From NCBI RefSeq assembly GCF_028771845.1, contig NZ_CP118270.1, forward strand, positions 5,394,001 to 5,458,000: a DNA stretch of 64,000 bases. Reading direction: 5' to 3'. Of the stretch, positions 8,800 through 18,211 are shown one piece after another. Source of the stretch: Paenibacillus marchantiae. Lineage in GTDB: Bacteria > Bacillota > Bacilli > Paenibacillales > Paenibacillaceae. Position 1 is the first letter of the stretch; each line of letters starts with the position of its first letter. The notes below the pieces were generated by a model that did no database searches, was not told the DNA's origin, and saw nothing but the letters and a program-made list of their open reading frames with translations. A program made the position numbers and the translations under genes.

Positions 8800-8892
8800 A
8801 TGCAGTTCGAATGATCTTGTTATTACATGTTCGTGGAAGATTACCGTCCTATTCGCCCTCCTCTTGCATGATTTAAGCTGATATACAACAAC

Positions 8893-8921
8893 AAAAAAGC
8901 CACTCCCGTAGGGGAGTGGCC
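8893..8921 (-). terminator. Riboswitch expression-platform terminator
   Basis: On the minus strand GCCACTCCCC-tac-GGGAGTGGC is followed by TTTTTT. It sits between the TPP aptamer and tenI, so it is the likely terminator that forms when TPP is bound. Confidence 0.85.
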
Positions 8922-9100
8922 ACGAATTTAAAATTCATGGATCAACTGAATGACTGTCGCATGCAATTACTCTATACATAACGCACAACAACTATAGAAA
9001 CCATCCATAGTCGCAACGCTGTATACATAGAACTGCATGATTCATCTTGCAGGCCATATCGCAAAGTCAACGATAAAGCTCTTTGTCATTAGCTGAAACG

Positions 9101-9196
9101 CGCCACTTCCCTACGCTGGTATGATCCAGATCAGGTACAAAGGGTCCGGAATCGCATTCTTCCATCTCAGCCGCATCGTGCGGCCCCCCTAGTGTT
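9101..9196 (-). promoter_or_regulatory. TPP riboswitch (THI element)
   Basis: Read on the minus strand the hallmark THI-box blocks occur in order: CTAGGGG, GGCTGAGATGG, GGACCCTTTG, TACCTGATCTGGATCATACC and CAGCGTAGGGAAGTGG. It lies about 300 bases before tenI, with a terminator hairpin between. High thiamine diphosphate should stop transcription of the thiazole operon. Confidence 0.96.
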
Positions 9197-9333
9197 CATA
9201 TGAAGCTGTAGCCTATGTTACCATAGACACCTTTTTTTGTCACCGTACATTTCCATGAATTACGTTGTTCACCATTGCTGAAGTCATGTAGTTAACGAAG
9301 TTGCTGTTTCTGGTGCGAAGAATTTCGTAGAAA

Positions 9334-10884
9334 CTATTGTTTGTCGGACCAAGCTTCAACATCCCACGTTTTGGTTACCCAACCTTCATAAAATTCAGGT
9401 TCATGGGATACGAGCAGCACGGTACCCTTGAATTCCTGCAGGGCACGTTTCAGCTCTGCTTTTGCGGTTACATCCAAATGGTTTGTGGGCTCATCGAACA
9501 AAATCCAGTTACTTTCACGCATCAGAAGCTTACATAAACGAACCTTGGCTTGTTCACCACCACTAAGCGCGTTAAGCGGGCGGGTGATATGCTCATTTTT
9601 TAATCCACAACGTGCGAGATGGCCCCGGACTTCATTCTGTGTCAGATGAGAAAACTCATTCCACACATCTTCGATCGGGGTAATATTACCTGCACGTACT
9701 TCCTGTTCGAAATAGGCTGTTTCCAGATAGTCCCCCAAGAAAGTCTTACCGCTAATTGGTGGGATTTTCCCCAAGATCGTCTTGAGCAGTGTGGATTTAC
9801 CTACACCGTTACATCCAACAATGGCAATTTTCTCGCCACGCTCAATCGTCATCGTCATTTTAGGCAATAATGCATATGAATATCCGATTTCAAAATCAAT
9901 ACCCTCAAAGACGGTTTTACTACTCGCCCGGGCATCCTTGAATTTGAATGTGGGTTTGGCTGCTTCGTCTGGACGATCAATCCGTTCAATCTTGCCGAGC
10001 TGCTTCTCACGGCTCTTGGCACGACCTGAAGTGGAAGCGCGGGCTTTGTTCCGCTGAATGAAATCTTCCTGCTTCTTGATAAACTCCTGCTGTTTCTCAT
10101 AAGCATCAATATGTTGCGCCTTATTCATGTCGGCCATTTCAAGGAATTTGTTATAGTTCGCTGCATAACGCGTCAACTTGGCAAATTCCAGATGATAAAT
10201 AACGTTAACGACCTCATTCATAAACTCTGTATCATGCGAAATCAGAATAAACGCATACGGGTAATCCTTCAGGTAACGCGTCAGCCATTCGATGTGTTCC
10301 ACATCGAGATAGTTCGTCGGCTCATCCAACAGAAGTGCAGTTGGTTTCTCCAGTAAGAGCTTGGCAAGCAATACCTTCGTACGTTGACCACCACTAAGCG
10401 CGGCCACGTCACGATCTAGGCCGATGGCGGACAAGCCCAGTCCATTTGCCATCTCTTCCACTTTCACATCAATCAGATAAAAATCACCTTGCTCCAGTTG
10501 CTCTTGAATGTCACCCATTTCTTCCAGCAACAATTCGAGCTTGTCCGGATCGGCGTCTGCCATCTGATCCGTAATAGACATCATTTCTTTTTCCAACTCA
10601 AGCAAGGGCAGGAACGCATCCTTAAGCACATCACGAATCGTTTTTCCAGGCGTGAGCTTGGTATGCTGATCCAGATATCCATAACGAACTTTGGGGGTCC
10701 ATTCGACCTTCCCTTCGTCCTTTAACAATTTCCCGGTAAGAATGTTCATCAGTGTGGACTTACCCACACCATTTGCACCAACAAGACCTACACGCTCTCC
10801 GGCAAGTAAACGAAAAGATACATTTTTAAATAACGTGCGGTCTCCAAAATTGTGACTCACGTTCTCTACTGACAATAAACTCAT
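9334..10884 (-). CDS. ABC-F family ATPase (ribosome-associated)
   Basis: The 516-residue protein has two ABC ATPase domains and no membrane segments. Walker A motifs are GANGVGKST (about 36-44) and GCNGVGKST (about 357-365), the signatures are LSGGQRTKVLLA and LSGGEQAKVRLC, and both Walker B motifs end in DEPTN.LDV. Between the domains is the charged helical linker (about 245-320, rich in K, Q, E, R) that ABC-F proteins insert near the ribosomal P/E site. It is a YbiT/YkpA-like translation factor or possibly a resistance protein; sequence alone does not decide. It is monocistronic, and its ATG is preceded by AGGAGCAACC. Confidence 0.9.
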   Translation of the reverse strand: MSLLSVENVSHNFGDRTLFKNVSFRLLAGERVGLVGANGVGKSTLMNILTGKLLKDEGKVEWTPKVRYGYLDQHTKLTPGKTIRDVLKDAFLPLLELEKEMMSITDQMADADPDKLELLLEEMGDIQEQLEQGDFYLIDVKVEEMANGLGLSAIGLDRDVAALSGGQRTKVLLAKLLLEKPTALLLDEPTNYLDVEHIEWLTRYLKDYPYAFILISHDTEFMNEVVNVIYHLEFAKLTRYAANYNKFLEMADMNKAQHIDAYEKQQEFIKKQEDFIQRNKARASTSGRAKSREKQLGKIERIDRPDEAAKPTFKFKDARASSKTVFEGIDFEIGYSYALLPKMTMTIERGEKIAIVGCNGVGKSTLLKTILGKIPPISGKTFLGDYLETAYFEQEVRAGNITPIEDVWNEFSHLTQNEVRGHLARCGLKNEHITRPLNALSGGEQAKVRLCKLLMRESNWILFDEPTNHLDVTAKAELKRALQEFKGTVLLVSHEPEFYEGWVTKTWDVEAWSDKQ

Positions 10885-11016
10885 AAGATGAGGTTGCTCC
10901 TATCTATTGGACATTACTATCGTTCCGAAACCCTATTTTAGCACAGGTGTCGCCTTTTCTGAAAGTAATGTAAACATCTCATGCAACCTCGCTTTTATAT
11001 TACAAACAAACTGCCT

Positions 11017-12000
11017 TTAATTTATGGAACAGTTATACTCAAAATAACCTTGTGCTGCCGCTTGTTTGGCATTTGTAAACACTTCTTCGGCTCTGTAACC
11101 ATTGCTACATGTGGAAGGGTAATAGTATTTAATTCCACTTACAGGATCAACTCCGCCAACGATCGCTGTTTTCTTCACCAGTCTGCCACCACCAATGGCA
11201 TAATTGTTAATCTTTTGGTTACCTACAGGTATTCCCTGAATAAACGCCATCAGCCCCGTATCATTAATCGAATTGTACCAGTCTTCCTGAGAAATCAAAG
11301 GCATGGTAAAGGTGTAGGAAACACCATTCCTTCTTGCAAACTCATTATGCCGGTTAATAACATCTGCCAAATCTTCCTGCACACTTGTCACGATCCGGCC
11401 TCGTCTGACCTGCTCAAACGTCTCGGCATTCTGAAGCAGAGGGATTTGTGTGCTGGAGGCCAGTTCTTTCTGGAAACCCTCAACCCACATGCCCAAGCCT
11501 GCATCATAGGCATACACATACCCATCGAGTGTGAAGTTAATACTGCTACCATTTGAATCAGAATATGTATAGGGCTTTTTAGGACTCCAAACTTGCCGGA
11601 ATGAATCTTCAAGATCACCAGTCATCTCAGTTTCGTTCGCCAAAATATAATAACCATCATAATCCAGCACGACCATTGCAGGAATGTAATTAAACATGGC
11701 CCGTATAGCAGCAGGATCATCCTGAATCCCCATATTTAGCGCCAGTGTTTGGGTAAAGGTAGTCAAGGCAAGCTCTTTGTCCGCTTTTACAAATTTGGTC
11801 GAATCATACCCTGCTTCATCGTTTTGCTTCTCATTTTGATGCATCACAGCCCCTGCATCCAGTACGGCAGTCTGAAGTGCCATCTTATATCGATTGCTTA
11901 AATATTGTGCCTCTTGGGCATTGTCTGTATTGTGAGAAATAACCCAGAATATAGGTAAAAAGATAAGCACAAACACAATAGAAAGATCAGTAATCTTCAT
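11017..12000 (-). CDS. Membrane-anchored protein of the Tad-like operon, last gene
   Basis: A 327-residue protein with one N-terminal hydrophobic helix (about 6-25) and a long extracytoplasmic part. No family is recognised beyond resemblance to TadE/F-type pseudopilin architecture. The ATG at 12000 lies inside the end of the preceding gene (14-base overlap), so it is coupled to it. A hydrophobic IPAMVVLDYDGYYIL stretch near 110 and Cys residues near the C-terminus are the only notable marks. By position it is a likely envelope component of the apparatus. Confidence 0.7.
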   Translation of the reverse strand: MKITDLSIVFVLIFLPIFWVISHNTDNAQEAQYLSNRYKMALQTAVLDAGAVMHQNEKQNDEAGYDSTKFVKADKELALTTFTQTLALNMGIQDDPAAIRAMFNYIPAMVVLDYDGYYILANETEMTGDLEDSFRQVWSPKKPYTYSDSNGSSINFTLDGYVYAYDAGLGMWVEGFQKELASSTQIPLLQNAETFEQVRRGRIVTSVQEDLADVINRHNEFARRNGVSYTFTMPLISQEDWYNSINDTGLMAFIQGIPVGNQKINNYAIGGGRLVKKTAIVGGVDPVSGIKYYYPSTCSNGYRAEEVFTNAKQAAAQGYFEYNCSIN

Positions 12001-12538
12001 TGAGCACCATACCCCCATATGTGGTAAACACGGCTGCAGCCTGTGCAGACCCGTTCAACCACTCACGAATCAACATGGCAGGTGTGCGATTGGTATTTTT
12101 GACGGTTACAGTGAAGAAATCCCCCATTGCCAGTGTATATCTGCGCCCAGGATCGTCTAAAGCTAGCACACCGGACGAAGGAAACAGCTTTGCTTTAATT
12201 TGGGCTGAATAATAGCCATCTTGTACAGTTTCATAGGTGCCAGAAAATGTGCTCTGATCCATCGGATCTGAGTAATGAGGAACATATTTTTTGTGCAAAT
12301 GCTCCATGGAAATCTCATAGGCATTCCCCGTTCGGGCCATCTGTTCTTCGAATTCTGTATACATGACAGGGGAAATGTATCCCTTTGTTCTGACTGCATC
12401 AACAAAACGGGTAACCGTCTGAACAACGGTCATGCGTGCCATGTCATCCTGTCGATCTGCAGTCTCTGCTGCCGGATATACATAAAGCAAAATCACTGCC
12501 AGCAAAACAGCAAGCAGCTTGGATGCAGCGTTAATCAA
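11987..12538 (-). CDS. Membrane-anchored pseudopilin-like protein
   Basis: About 183 residues with an N-terminal helix (INAASKLLAVLLAVILLYVYP) and a soluble extracytoplasmic domain. The TTG start at 12538 is chosen: it follows AAGGAGG by ten bases and overlaps the previous stop as TTGA. The family is not recognised. Size and topology suit a minor pilin of the Tad-like system. Confidence 0.65.
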   Translation of the reverse strand: MINAASKLLAVLLAVILLYVYPAAETADRQDDMARMTVVQTVTRFVDAVRTKGYISPVMYTEFEEQMARTGNAYEISMEHLHKKYVPHYSDPMDQSTFSGTYETVQDGYYSAQIKAKLFPSSGVLALDDPGRRYTLAMGDFFTVTVKNTNRTPAMLIREWLNGSAQAAAVFTTYGGMVLNEDY

Positions 12539-12933
12539 GGTGTACTGGCCTCCTTCCAAAATGCAATCTTCAGCAGTTCGCCAGCCTCACTTCTTATGAA
12601 CTCAGGTCTATACGAAGCAGCAAGCTGGACAGGAATGGTTCCTCTTCTGTTTACAAGGGGATCAATGACATATGCAATCCCGTCCACCTCCACGCTGACC
12701 GTTGTCCCTGTCATTTGCCTCACAGTGTGTAACACTTCCGCACCACTATAACGGATTGGCTCACTTATACGCAGAGTGGTATTCAGCCGTCCTTCCATGT
12801 CTGCTGTCGTCTGCACCAAGTGATTCAAAGCGTCTGAAAGAACCCGAACATTCTGCTGCCCGTACAGGCAGGCTGTCACAAATAGGACAACCGCCGTACA
12901 GAACAACATGAGCTGCTGTGTATTCTGGGACAT
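12535..12933 (-). CDS. Small membrane-anchored pseudopilin-like protein
   Basis: A 132-residue protein with an N-terminal membrane helix (about 8-25) and a soluble domain. No known family is recognised. It sits between the putative pilin and the next pseudopilin-like gene with 4-base coupling downstream. Its function is inferred only from the operon. Confidence 0.65.
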   Translation of the reverse strand: MSQNTQQLMLFCTAVVLFVTACLYGQQNVRVLSDALNHLVQTTADMEGRLNTTLRISEPIRYSGAEVLHTVRQMTGTTVSVEVDGIAYVIDPLVNRRGTIPVQLAASYRPEFIRSEAGELLKIAFWKEASTP

Positions 12934-12949
12934 GTTAAACCAACTCCTG

Positions 12950-13435
12950 TCAGGATTGCTGGAAAATAAGCCCTCTTACCACATTGGATCTGTCTTTTAC
13001 GATAATTGCTTTGAATTTACCACTTGGATTGACATATTGGTTGTCTTTTTCACTCATAGTTTGATTAATAATACCTACTTTATCATCTGGAGAAATCACT
13101 GAACCGTAATCTGCGTTATTGAGATCCTGGGATATGTTCAACTGATTGCCATACCATTGACCCCCCTTGTTTTTACCTGTAATAACTTGAATACCGAACT
13201 GATCCTTGTCCGCATATTTACGCAACGCGTTTGTGACTTGTGATCCGCTAATGGTTGTTCCGTCATACACGGTAAATGCAGCTTGGGACAACTCGGTCTG
13301 GATATCGGCAAAATTGTTCTGTGCCGTTTTGGTTGCCTCCTGAGCCGAAATAAACAATAGAACCACAATCGTAATAAGGGCGATGGTCAGAAAGATGCCT
13401 GCTGCCACCTTTAAAGCACTTGATGCATTGTTCAT
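12950..13435 (-). CDS. Candidate major pilin/pilin-like protein
   Basis: A 161-residue protein with a single 22-residue hydrophobic N-terminal helix preceded by a short polar leader (MNNASSALKVAAG). This is the shape of a class III or type IV-like prepilin, with AG/IF as one possible processing site. There is no clear Glu at position +5 and no prepilin peptidase gene in the window, so processing is uncertain. It has the strongest ribosome binding site in the lower operon (AGGAGGATTT) and a gap from the upstream gene, as expected of an abundantly made subunit. Confidence 0.65.
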   Translation of the reverse strand: MNNASSALKVAAGIFLTIALITIVVLLFISAQEATKTAQNNFADIQTELSQAAFTVYDGTTISGSQVTNALRKYADKDQFGIQVITGKNKGGQWYGNQLNISQDLNNADYGSVISPDDKVGIINQTMSEKDNQYVNPSGKFKAIIVKDRSNVVRGLIFQQS

Positions 13436-13490
13436 GATAAATCCTCCTATATCGTTTTTAATTTATTTCAGACTGTGACGTACATGGTCG

Positions 13491-15557
13491 TTACAGTTTC
13501 TGAATCTGTTCATAATAAATGTTCATTTGAAGGAAACTCATGCCTACCAGCGGAATGACCAGATAGAGGAAGATCAGGGCATACATCGGTGTAAACCCGA
13601 TCATTCTTCCCCATGATGCTTTAACATCAATCATCTTGGTGTATTCCTGCTTCCGTTGTTCAAAATAAAAAGCCATCATACTATCCAGATCATCAAATGC
13701 CTCTCGAATCGAAATTTTCCCAAGTGCAAGTTGCAGTTTTTCAACCAAACGCTGAAATTCAGGCAGACCTGCATCTTCTTTCAATTGTTCAAGTGCATGC
13801 TCCTGCCCATGTTCAAAGTGCAACAGACATTTTTGCAGTGGTCTTTTGAAAATAACAGCAAAGCGATTGAGCCATTCCAGTATTTCCTCTACAGACATAC
13901 GGTCCATCTCTCGCAAGATTGAGATAACCGTCTGAAACTGATAGATTTCATGCCTCATGTCCATGCTTCTCATCTTGCGCTGGAACATCATGAGCCAGAT
14001 CGGCATGTGATAACCCGCTAAACCTATCATCATTGCAATAATTAACTCCCACCAGTGGAGATATTGCTTGTTGTAACCTTCCAGCTTCTGCAGGATGCGT
14101 GCGATAGTTTCAGTCTGTGCATCATGCTCCAGTGGAACGGGATTTACGGACTGCAATGCATTGGATATCTCATCAAAAGTTGCTCCTCGCTTCATTTCGA
14201 TGCGCTCGAGTACAGCTTGATCCAAGCTTGTCTTCTCGGTAGCCTGCTTCAACTCCGCCTCTCCCATCGCGCCAAACATCCGGTCATCTCTCACAGGATC
14301 ATGTAAAATATGATTTCGTTCAACCTGATGCAGCAGAAAGACACATCCAATGGTCAGGACAAAACAACTTACAAATAACATCAGCCTTCGTATCGCCAGC
14401 CATTCATATTTCAGTTCCGAGCTACTTTCCCGCATCAGTCTTACGGTTTGACTGTAATTGGTACTGCCAGGTTTGGCCACGAACAACATCGCGACTTTAC
14501 GAATGAACGTCTGCCTGTATAGAAACTGATCGATTCTGGAGTGTTTGCGCCCTGTCCGATAGCGGGTTTCATCATATTGCTGAAGTCTTTGCAAAAGCAG
14601 GTAGGCAAGTATGATAATGACATAGATCGATATTTTGGTTACAAACCCGATTTTGCTGCGATAAAATTCATCCATAGTCGGAAAACTTCCTCTGGCCCAA
14701 CGTTCGATTGGAGCTGTGAATAGAACGGGGGCCAGGGCGATGATATTCAACCCTTTTAACAGATAGTCCAATTTGTCCCGCCGCAAAATCTCCAGATGAA
14801 TTTCCTGTGTCAGATTCCCCAAGCCTTTCAAGTAAATCGAACCCTGTGCTCTAACTTTATCCCCGAACTCCATCACCATATATGAAATACCGGCAAAACC
14901 CTTAAGAAAGCGATTTGGCGCAATCTCATAGTACCGTTCCAAAGCTTCGTTCGGATCCGGAGAAGTCAATGCTTCATAGATCAACAGCACTTGCTCGGCA
15001 GCCTCTCCTTTACCTGTTTCCGCTGCTTCATAAAGTGCCTCCTCTACCATTCCATGCTGATGATACCGATGTCTCACGTCGGCAAACAGGTCCAGCATCT
15101 GTACCAAAAGTCGCTTCTCCATACGATTCAGACACATATCCAGTACAAGGCTGTTTAGAACTACAGCGCAGAGTACCGACAATATAACAAAGGCGATACC
15201 CGGCTGCATAAGGAAAAGGATTACACTGATACTCCCGTATCCTCCGAAGATAATTAGAACCACGTTCATAGTCATTCGTCTTAATGCTGGTTCGTCGCCG
15301 ACATGCCGGAATGAGATTCGTTTCTGTACTTGTAAAATATAAGCAGAGAATAGCGGCACTTTCATGCCCCACCGATAAGACTGTAACAGGACCGAACCCC
15401 ACCGCAGCGTACGAGTTCCGTTTAGCGTAGCAATCCCGATAGATTTACTTGCATTGTCTCCTCCTCTGTGACGTAACAGGTTCAGTACAAGTAGCGTGAT
15501 TATCAGGCCACCTGCACATATCCCCAACACCAACAAAAGAGCTATCTTAACGGTCAT
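13491..15557 (-). CDS. Double-length TadB/TadC-like inner-membrane platform protein
   Basis: At about 688 residues this is roughly twice the size of a normal TadB or TadC. Two halves (about 1-330 and 345-688) each have membrane segments flanking a cytoplasmic T2SSF-like helical region. In the first half it is the MEKRLLVQMLDLFADVRHR region, in the second the QFQTVISILREMDRMSVEEI region. It is inferred to be a fused TadB-TadC platform working with the ATPase. The ATG at 15557 overlaps the end of the ATPase gene by 11 bases. The second half ends with two clear membrane helices. Confidence 0.75.
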   Translation of the reverse strand: MTVKIALLLVLGICAGGLIITLLVLNLLRHRGGDNASKSIGIATLNGTRTLRWGSVLLQSYRWGMKVPLFSAYILQVQKRISFRHVGDEPALRRMTMNVVLIIFGGYGSISVILFLMQPGIAFVILSVLCAVVLNSLVLDMCLNRMEKRLLVQMLDLFADVRHRYHQHGMVEEALYEAAETGKGEAAEQVLLIYEALTSPDPNEALERYYEIAPNRFLKGFAGISYMVMEFGDKVRAQGSIYLKGLGNLTQEIHLEILRRDKLDYLLKGLNIIALAPVLFTAPIERWARGSFPTMDEFYRSKIGFVTKISIYVIIILAYLLLQRLQQYDETRYRTGRKHSRIDQFLYRQTFIRKVAMLFVAKPGSTNYSQTVRLMRESSSELKYEWLAIRRLMLFVSCFVLTIGCVFLLHQVERNHILHDPVRDDRMFGAMGEAELKQATEKTSLDQAVLERIEMKRGATFDEISNALQSVNPVPLEHDAQTETIARILQKLEGYNKQYLHWWELIIAMMIGLAGYHMPIWLMMFQRKMRSMDMRHEIYQFQTVISILREMDRMSVEEILEWLNRFAVIFKRPLQKCLLHFEHGQEHALEQLKEDAGLPEFQRLVEKLQLALGKISIREAFDDLDSMMAFYFEQRKQEYTKMIDVKASWGRMIGFTPMYALIFLYLVIPLVGMSFLQMNIYYEQIQKL

Positions 15558-17373
15558 AGGTATCACCCCAATGTTGCTTGATGAACTGTTCGAACAGCGC
15601 AGCGTCCTGCAGTGTCATCTGATCCCGCATATCCGTAATGCTTCCTATGGAGATCGGAGCTGTGATGACGTAATTGCCATCCTTGTACTCGATCACATTG
15701 CGAAACGTAAATCCCGCCCGTTCCTCCACGCTATCCCCTTTATTCGCACGTGGCAGACACTCCGTAATTCGTTCGATATATCTTCGTCCCTCTGCGTCCT
15801 TTTTCATATGTACATCGAAATTAATGACACTTACTACTTGCTCCTCGGCAATATTTTCATGTTGGAACATACCTGTTTTGAGCAGTGAATTACGGAGGGA
15901 GAAAACCAAATCACGAAACGTTTTGGCATGATGGGTAAACAGGGTGAACAGACTGGCAACCTGGGACATCTGAATCATCCATGCGGCTACTTCGTCACTT
16001 GCGACCTCACCGAGAATATTTACAGTACCATCCGTCTTTTTCTGTAAGTCCAGTCCCTGTTGACCTGAAATGTGCTCCGTCTCCCGGAAGCTTAGAATGT
16101 TACGCCGACTGTATATACGCCGAAGCTGTAACTCGAAAGCCATCTCCTGTACACGCAGGGTATACGAAGCGTAAATATGCTTCACCATTGCCATAAGTAG
16201 TGTCGTTTTACCCGATCCCTGTGCTCCTGTTACAGCTGTGATTCGACTACCTTTCATCAAATATTGCAGCAAAGTGATTGGCAGATCTGCGTTGTTACCA
16301 GTAATCAACTGTTCCAGTGAAGCATTGGGAATATCAAATTTCCGGACAAAGAATGCCCATGATTCGGCAAAGGGAGGACGCACAACAACGACACGTGATC
16401 CATCCTTCATCTCGTTCACCTTGTATCCATTTGCTTCCGAAAGCTGTCCCGGATAGTTGTATTTATAAATATTTTGACATACCCTCTTCAGTTCACGGAT
16501 ATTGCCAAACGACAGGAAGGACAGATGAATGGACTTACCTTTATAGAAAATCCAGACACTTTCCATTCCAGTAAGTGGTTCTTCAAGGGGAGCATCTTCA
16601 AGTCCATCCGTGAGCAGATCATTCCACGAAGCTGGCTGCCGTAGCCCCATATCCTGAAGTGCATCCAACATGCCACTTACACCACCACTAACGCCGTCTA
16701 TTCGTTGATCTCTTATTTCATCAACCACCGAGAAGCCTTTGTAATGCTGGTAGATGCGTTGAACGATGATATCCGTTTTTTCTCTGAAGCCAAGCTCTCT
16801 ATACTCACACTCAAACACATATCGGATGTCCTCCTCGGAGATATAGTAACTTCCTCCGTCGTCTGCACCTTCACCCAGCCTCAATCTGCCAAGATCATAA
16901 GTGTCAATCATGCGTGACAAGGCATCGACACCAAATTGCTGCCGGTATAGATAAAACACGATTTCGAATTGATCCTGAACCGTCAGCAACTCAGCTTCTC
17001 CAAAATATATGACCTCATCGATATTTGACTTATTCAGTCCTATACTGCGGGTAAGCAGATCACCTATCAGGTTTTTGACATACGTTTTATCACTGATGCT
17101 TCCTGATACACAACCTTTAAGCGCCTTGCGCATCTCGGCACGCTGATTGATTCTTCGGCGATATTCTTCTTCGTGCAATCCTGCATCCGCAAGTTGACTA
17201 TGACTAAGCTCATGAAGCGAGTTCTTTACTTTCTCTGTCAGCACTTCAATCGTGAAGGATTCGCGCTCAGGAGCACGGTTATTTTTTTCACGATGGGAAG
17301 CTCTGTATTTGAACCAAACATACGCAAGACATAACAGCAAAATTAAAATTAACCATAGGGTATTCCAGAGCAT
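15547..17373 (-). CDS. Membrane-anchored TadA/CpaF-type secretion ATPase
   Basis: The 608-residue protein belongs to the type II/IV secretion ATPase family. Walker A is GAQGSGKTT (about 385), the Walker B region is NILGEVASDE (about 465), and FTHHAKT replaces the usual TLHANS His box. It should power assembly of the pilus or pseudopilus. An unusual N-terminal membrane helix (about 5-22) precedes the N-terminal domain; TadA proteins are normally soluble. It is co-transcribed with the platform protein, with which it overlaps. Confidence 0.85.
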   Translation of the reverse strand: MLWNTLWLILILLLCLAYVWFKYRASHREKNNRAPERESFTIEVLTEKVKNSLHELSHSQLADAGLHEEEYRRRINQRAEMRKALKGCVSGSISDKTYVKNLIGDLLTRSIGLNKSNIDEVIYFGEAELLTVQDQFEIVFYLYRQQFGVDALSRMIDTYDLGRLRLGEGADDGGSYYISEEDIRYVFECEYRELGFREKTDIIVQRIYQHYKGFSVVDEIRDQRIDGVSGGVSGMLDALQDMGLRQPASWNDLLTDGLEDAPLEEPLTGMESVWIFYKGKSIHLSFLSFGNIRELKRVCQNIYKYNYPGQLSEANGYKVNEMKDGSRVVVVRPPFAESWAFFVRKFDIPNASLEQLITGNNADLPITLLQYLMKGSRITAVTGAQGSGKTTLLMAMVKHIYASYTLRVQEMAFELQLRRIYSRRNILSFRETEHISGQQGLDLQKKTDGTVNILGEVASDEVAAWMIQMSQVASLFTLFTHHAKTFRDLVFSLRNSLLKTGMFQHENIAEEQVVSVINFDVHMKKDAEGRRYIERITECLPRANKGDSVEERAGFTFRNVIEYKDGNYVITAPISIGSITDMRDQMTLQDAALFEQFIKQHWGDTYDR

Positions 17374-17380
17374 CAGATGT

Positions 17381-18211
17381 TCAGGCTCCCCTTTCCAGCC
17401 TTTTTAGTACGGTACGCATCCCTGCCCCATCCATAATAAGACGAGCGAGTTCAGCCATACTTGCGGCAAAGCTCCCTTTACGAATATCTTTATTGTTGCT
17501 CAGACCTTCCAATTGCAAGTACTCAGCCGCATCACGACGATTGAAGGCATCCAGAAATCCGGTGGTATAAGGCAACACTGATATCGAGCCTTTGTATCGA
17601 AAACGCCGACGAATATTGGTGATGGTTGCGCGTGAATGAGGATCATACTTATTCAGCACGATGTGCAGTTTCTGATCACTCATGCTCTCGGGTCTGATTT
17701 TTTCAAAAAAATACTCCAGATCCCTCATATTTTGATTCAGGTTCACCACAACATAGTCCGCTTGATCCAGCAGAACCTGGTCACAAGTGCCTGCGCGATC
17801 TGCATCGAGAAGAACCAGATCATAATATTCATTGGCTACGTGCAGCAGCCTTTTTAATGTCTCCATATGCTCTTCTGTTGAACGTTCCAATCGATTAATT
17901 CTGCCAGTCAACAAATCCAGACGGTCATTGAGGAGCGGCTTGGTATAATCCCTCAAATTATGCTTGTTCAGACTCCCGCTGATATGCAGCCGTTCCACAG
18001 CATCCCATCCCCCCTCCTCGAATGTAAATACGGATCCCGTGTCCTCTATTTCTTTAGGTGGAAGGGCAGCTTCTGTGCTGCTCCCGACTGGACCTGTATT
18101 TACAAGCAAAATTCTTGTCCTATATTGAAGGGCCATCGCATAGGCGCCGATCAACGCACTTGAGGTGCTGCCTGTTCCTGCAAAAGGACTCCAAAACGTA
18201 ATGGTGCTCAT
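17381..18211 (-). CDS. MinD/ParA-like protein (CpaE/TadZ type) lacking P-loop lysine
   Basis: The 276-residue protein has the fold signature of SIMIBI ATPases: beta-1 TITFWSPFAGTGSTSS, RTRILLVNTGP, and a second acidic strand DLVLLDADRAGTCDQVLLDQADYVVVN. The P-loop reads AGTGSTSS, where the catalytic Lys of GKT is Ser and the deviant signature Lys is also absent. ATP hydrolysis is therefore doubtful. In Tad systems CpaE/TadZ localises the apparatus to a pole. It overlaps the preceding gene by 4 bases (ATGA). Confidence 0.75.
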   Translation of the reverse strand: MSTITFWSPFAGTGSTSSALIGAYAMALQYRTRILLVNTGPVGSSTEAALPPKEIEDTGSVFTFEEGGWDAVERLHISGSLNKHNLRDYTKPLLNDRLDLLTGRINRLERSTEEHMETLKRLLHVANEYYDLVLLDADRAGTCDQVLLDQADYVVVNLNQNMRDLEYFFEKIRPESMSDQKLHIVLNKYDPHSRATITNIRRRFRYKGSISVLPYTTGFLDAFNRRDAAEYLQLEGLSNNKDIRKGSFAASMAELARLIMDGAGMRTVLKRLERGA

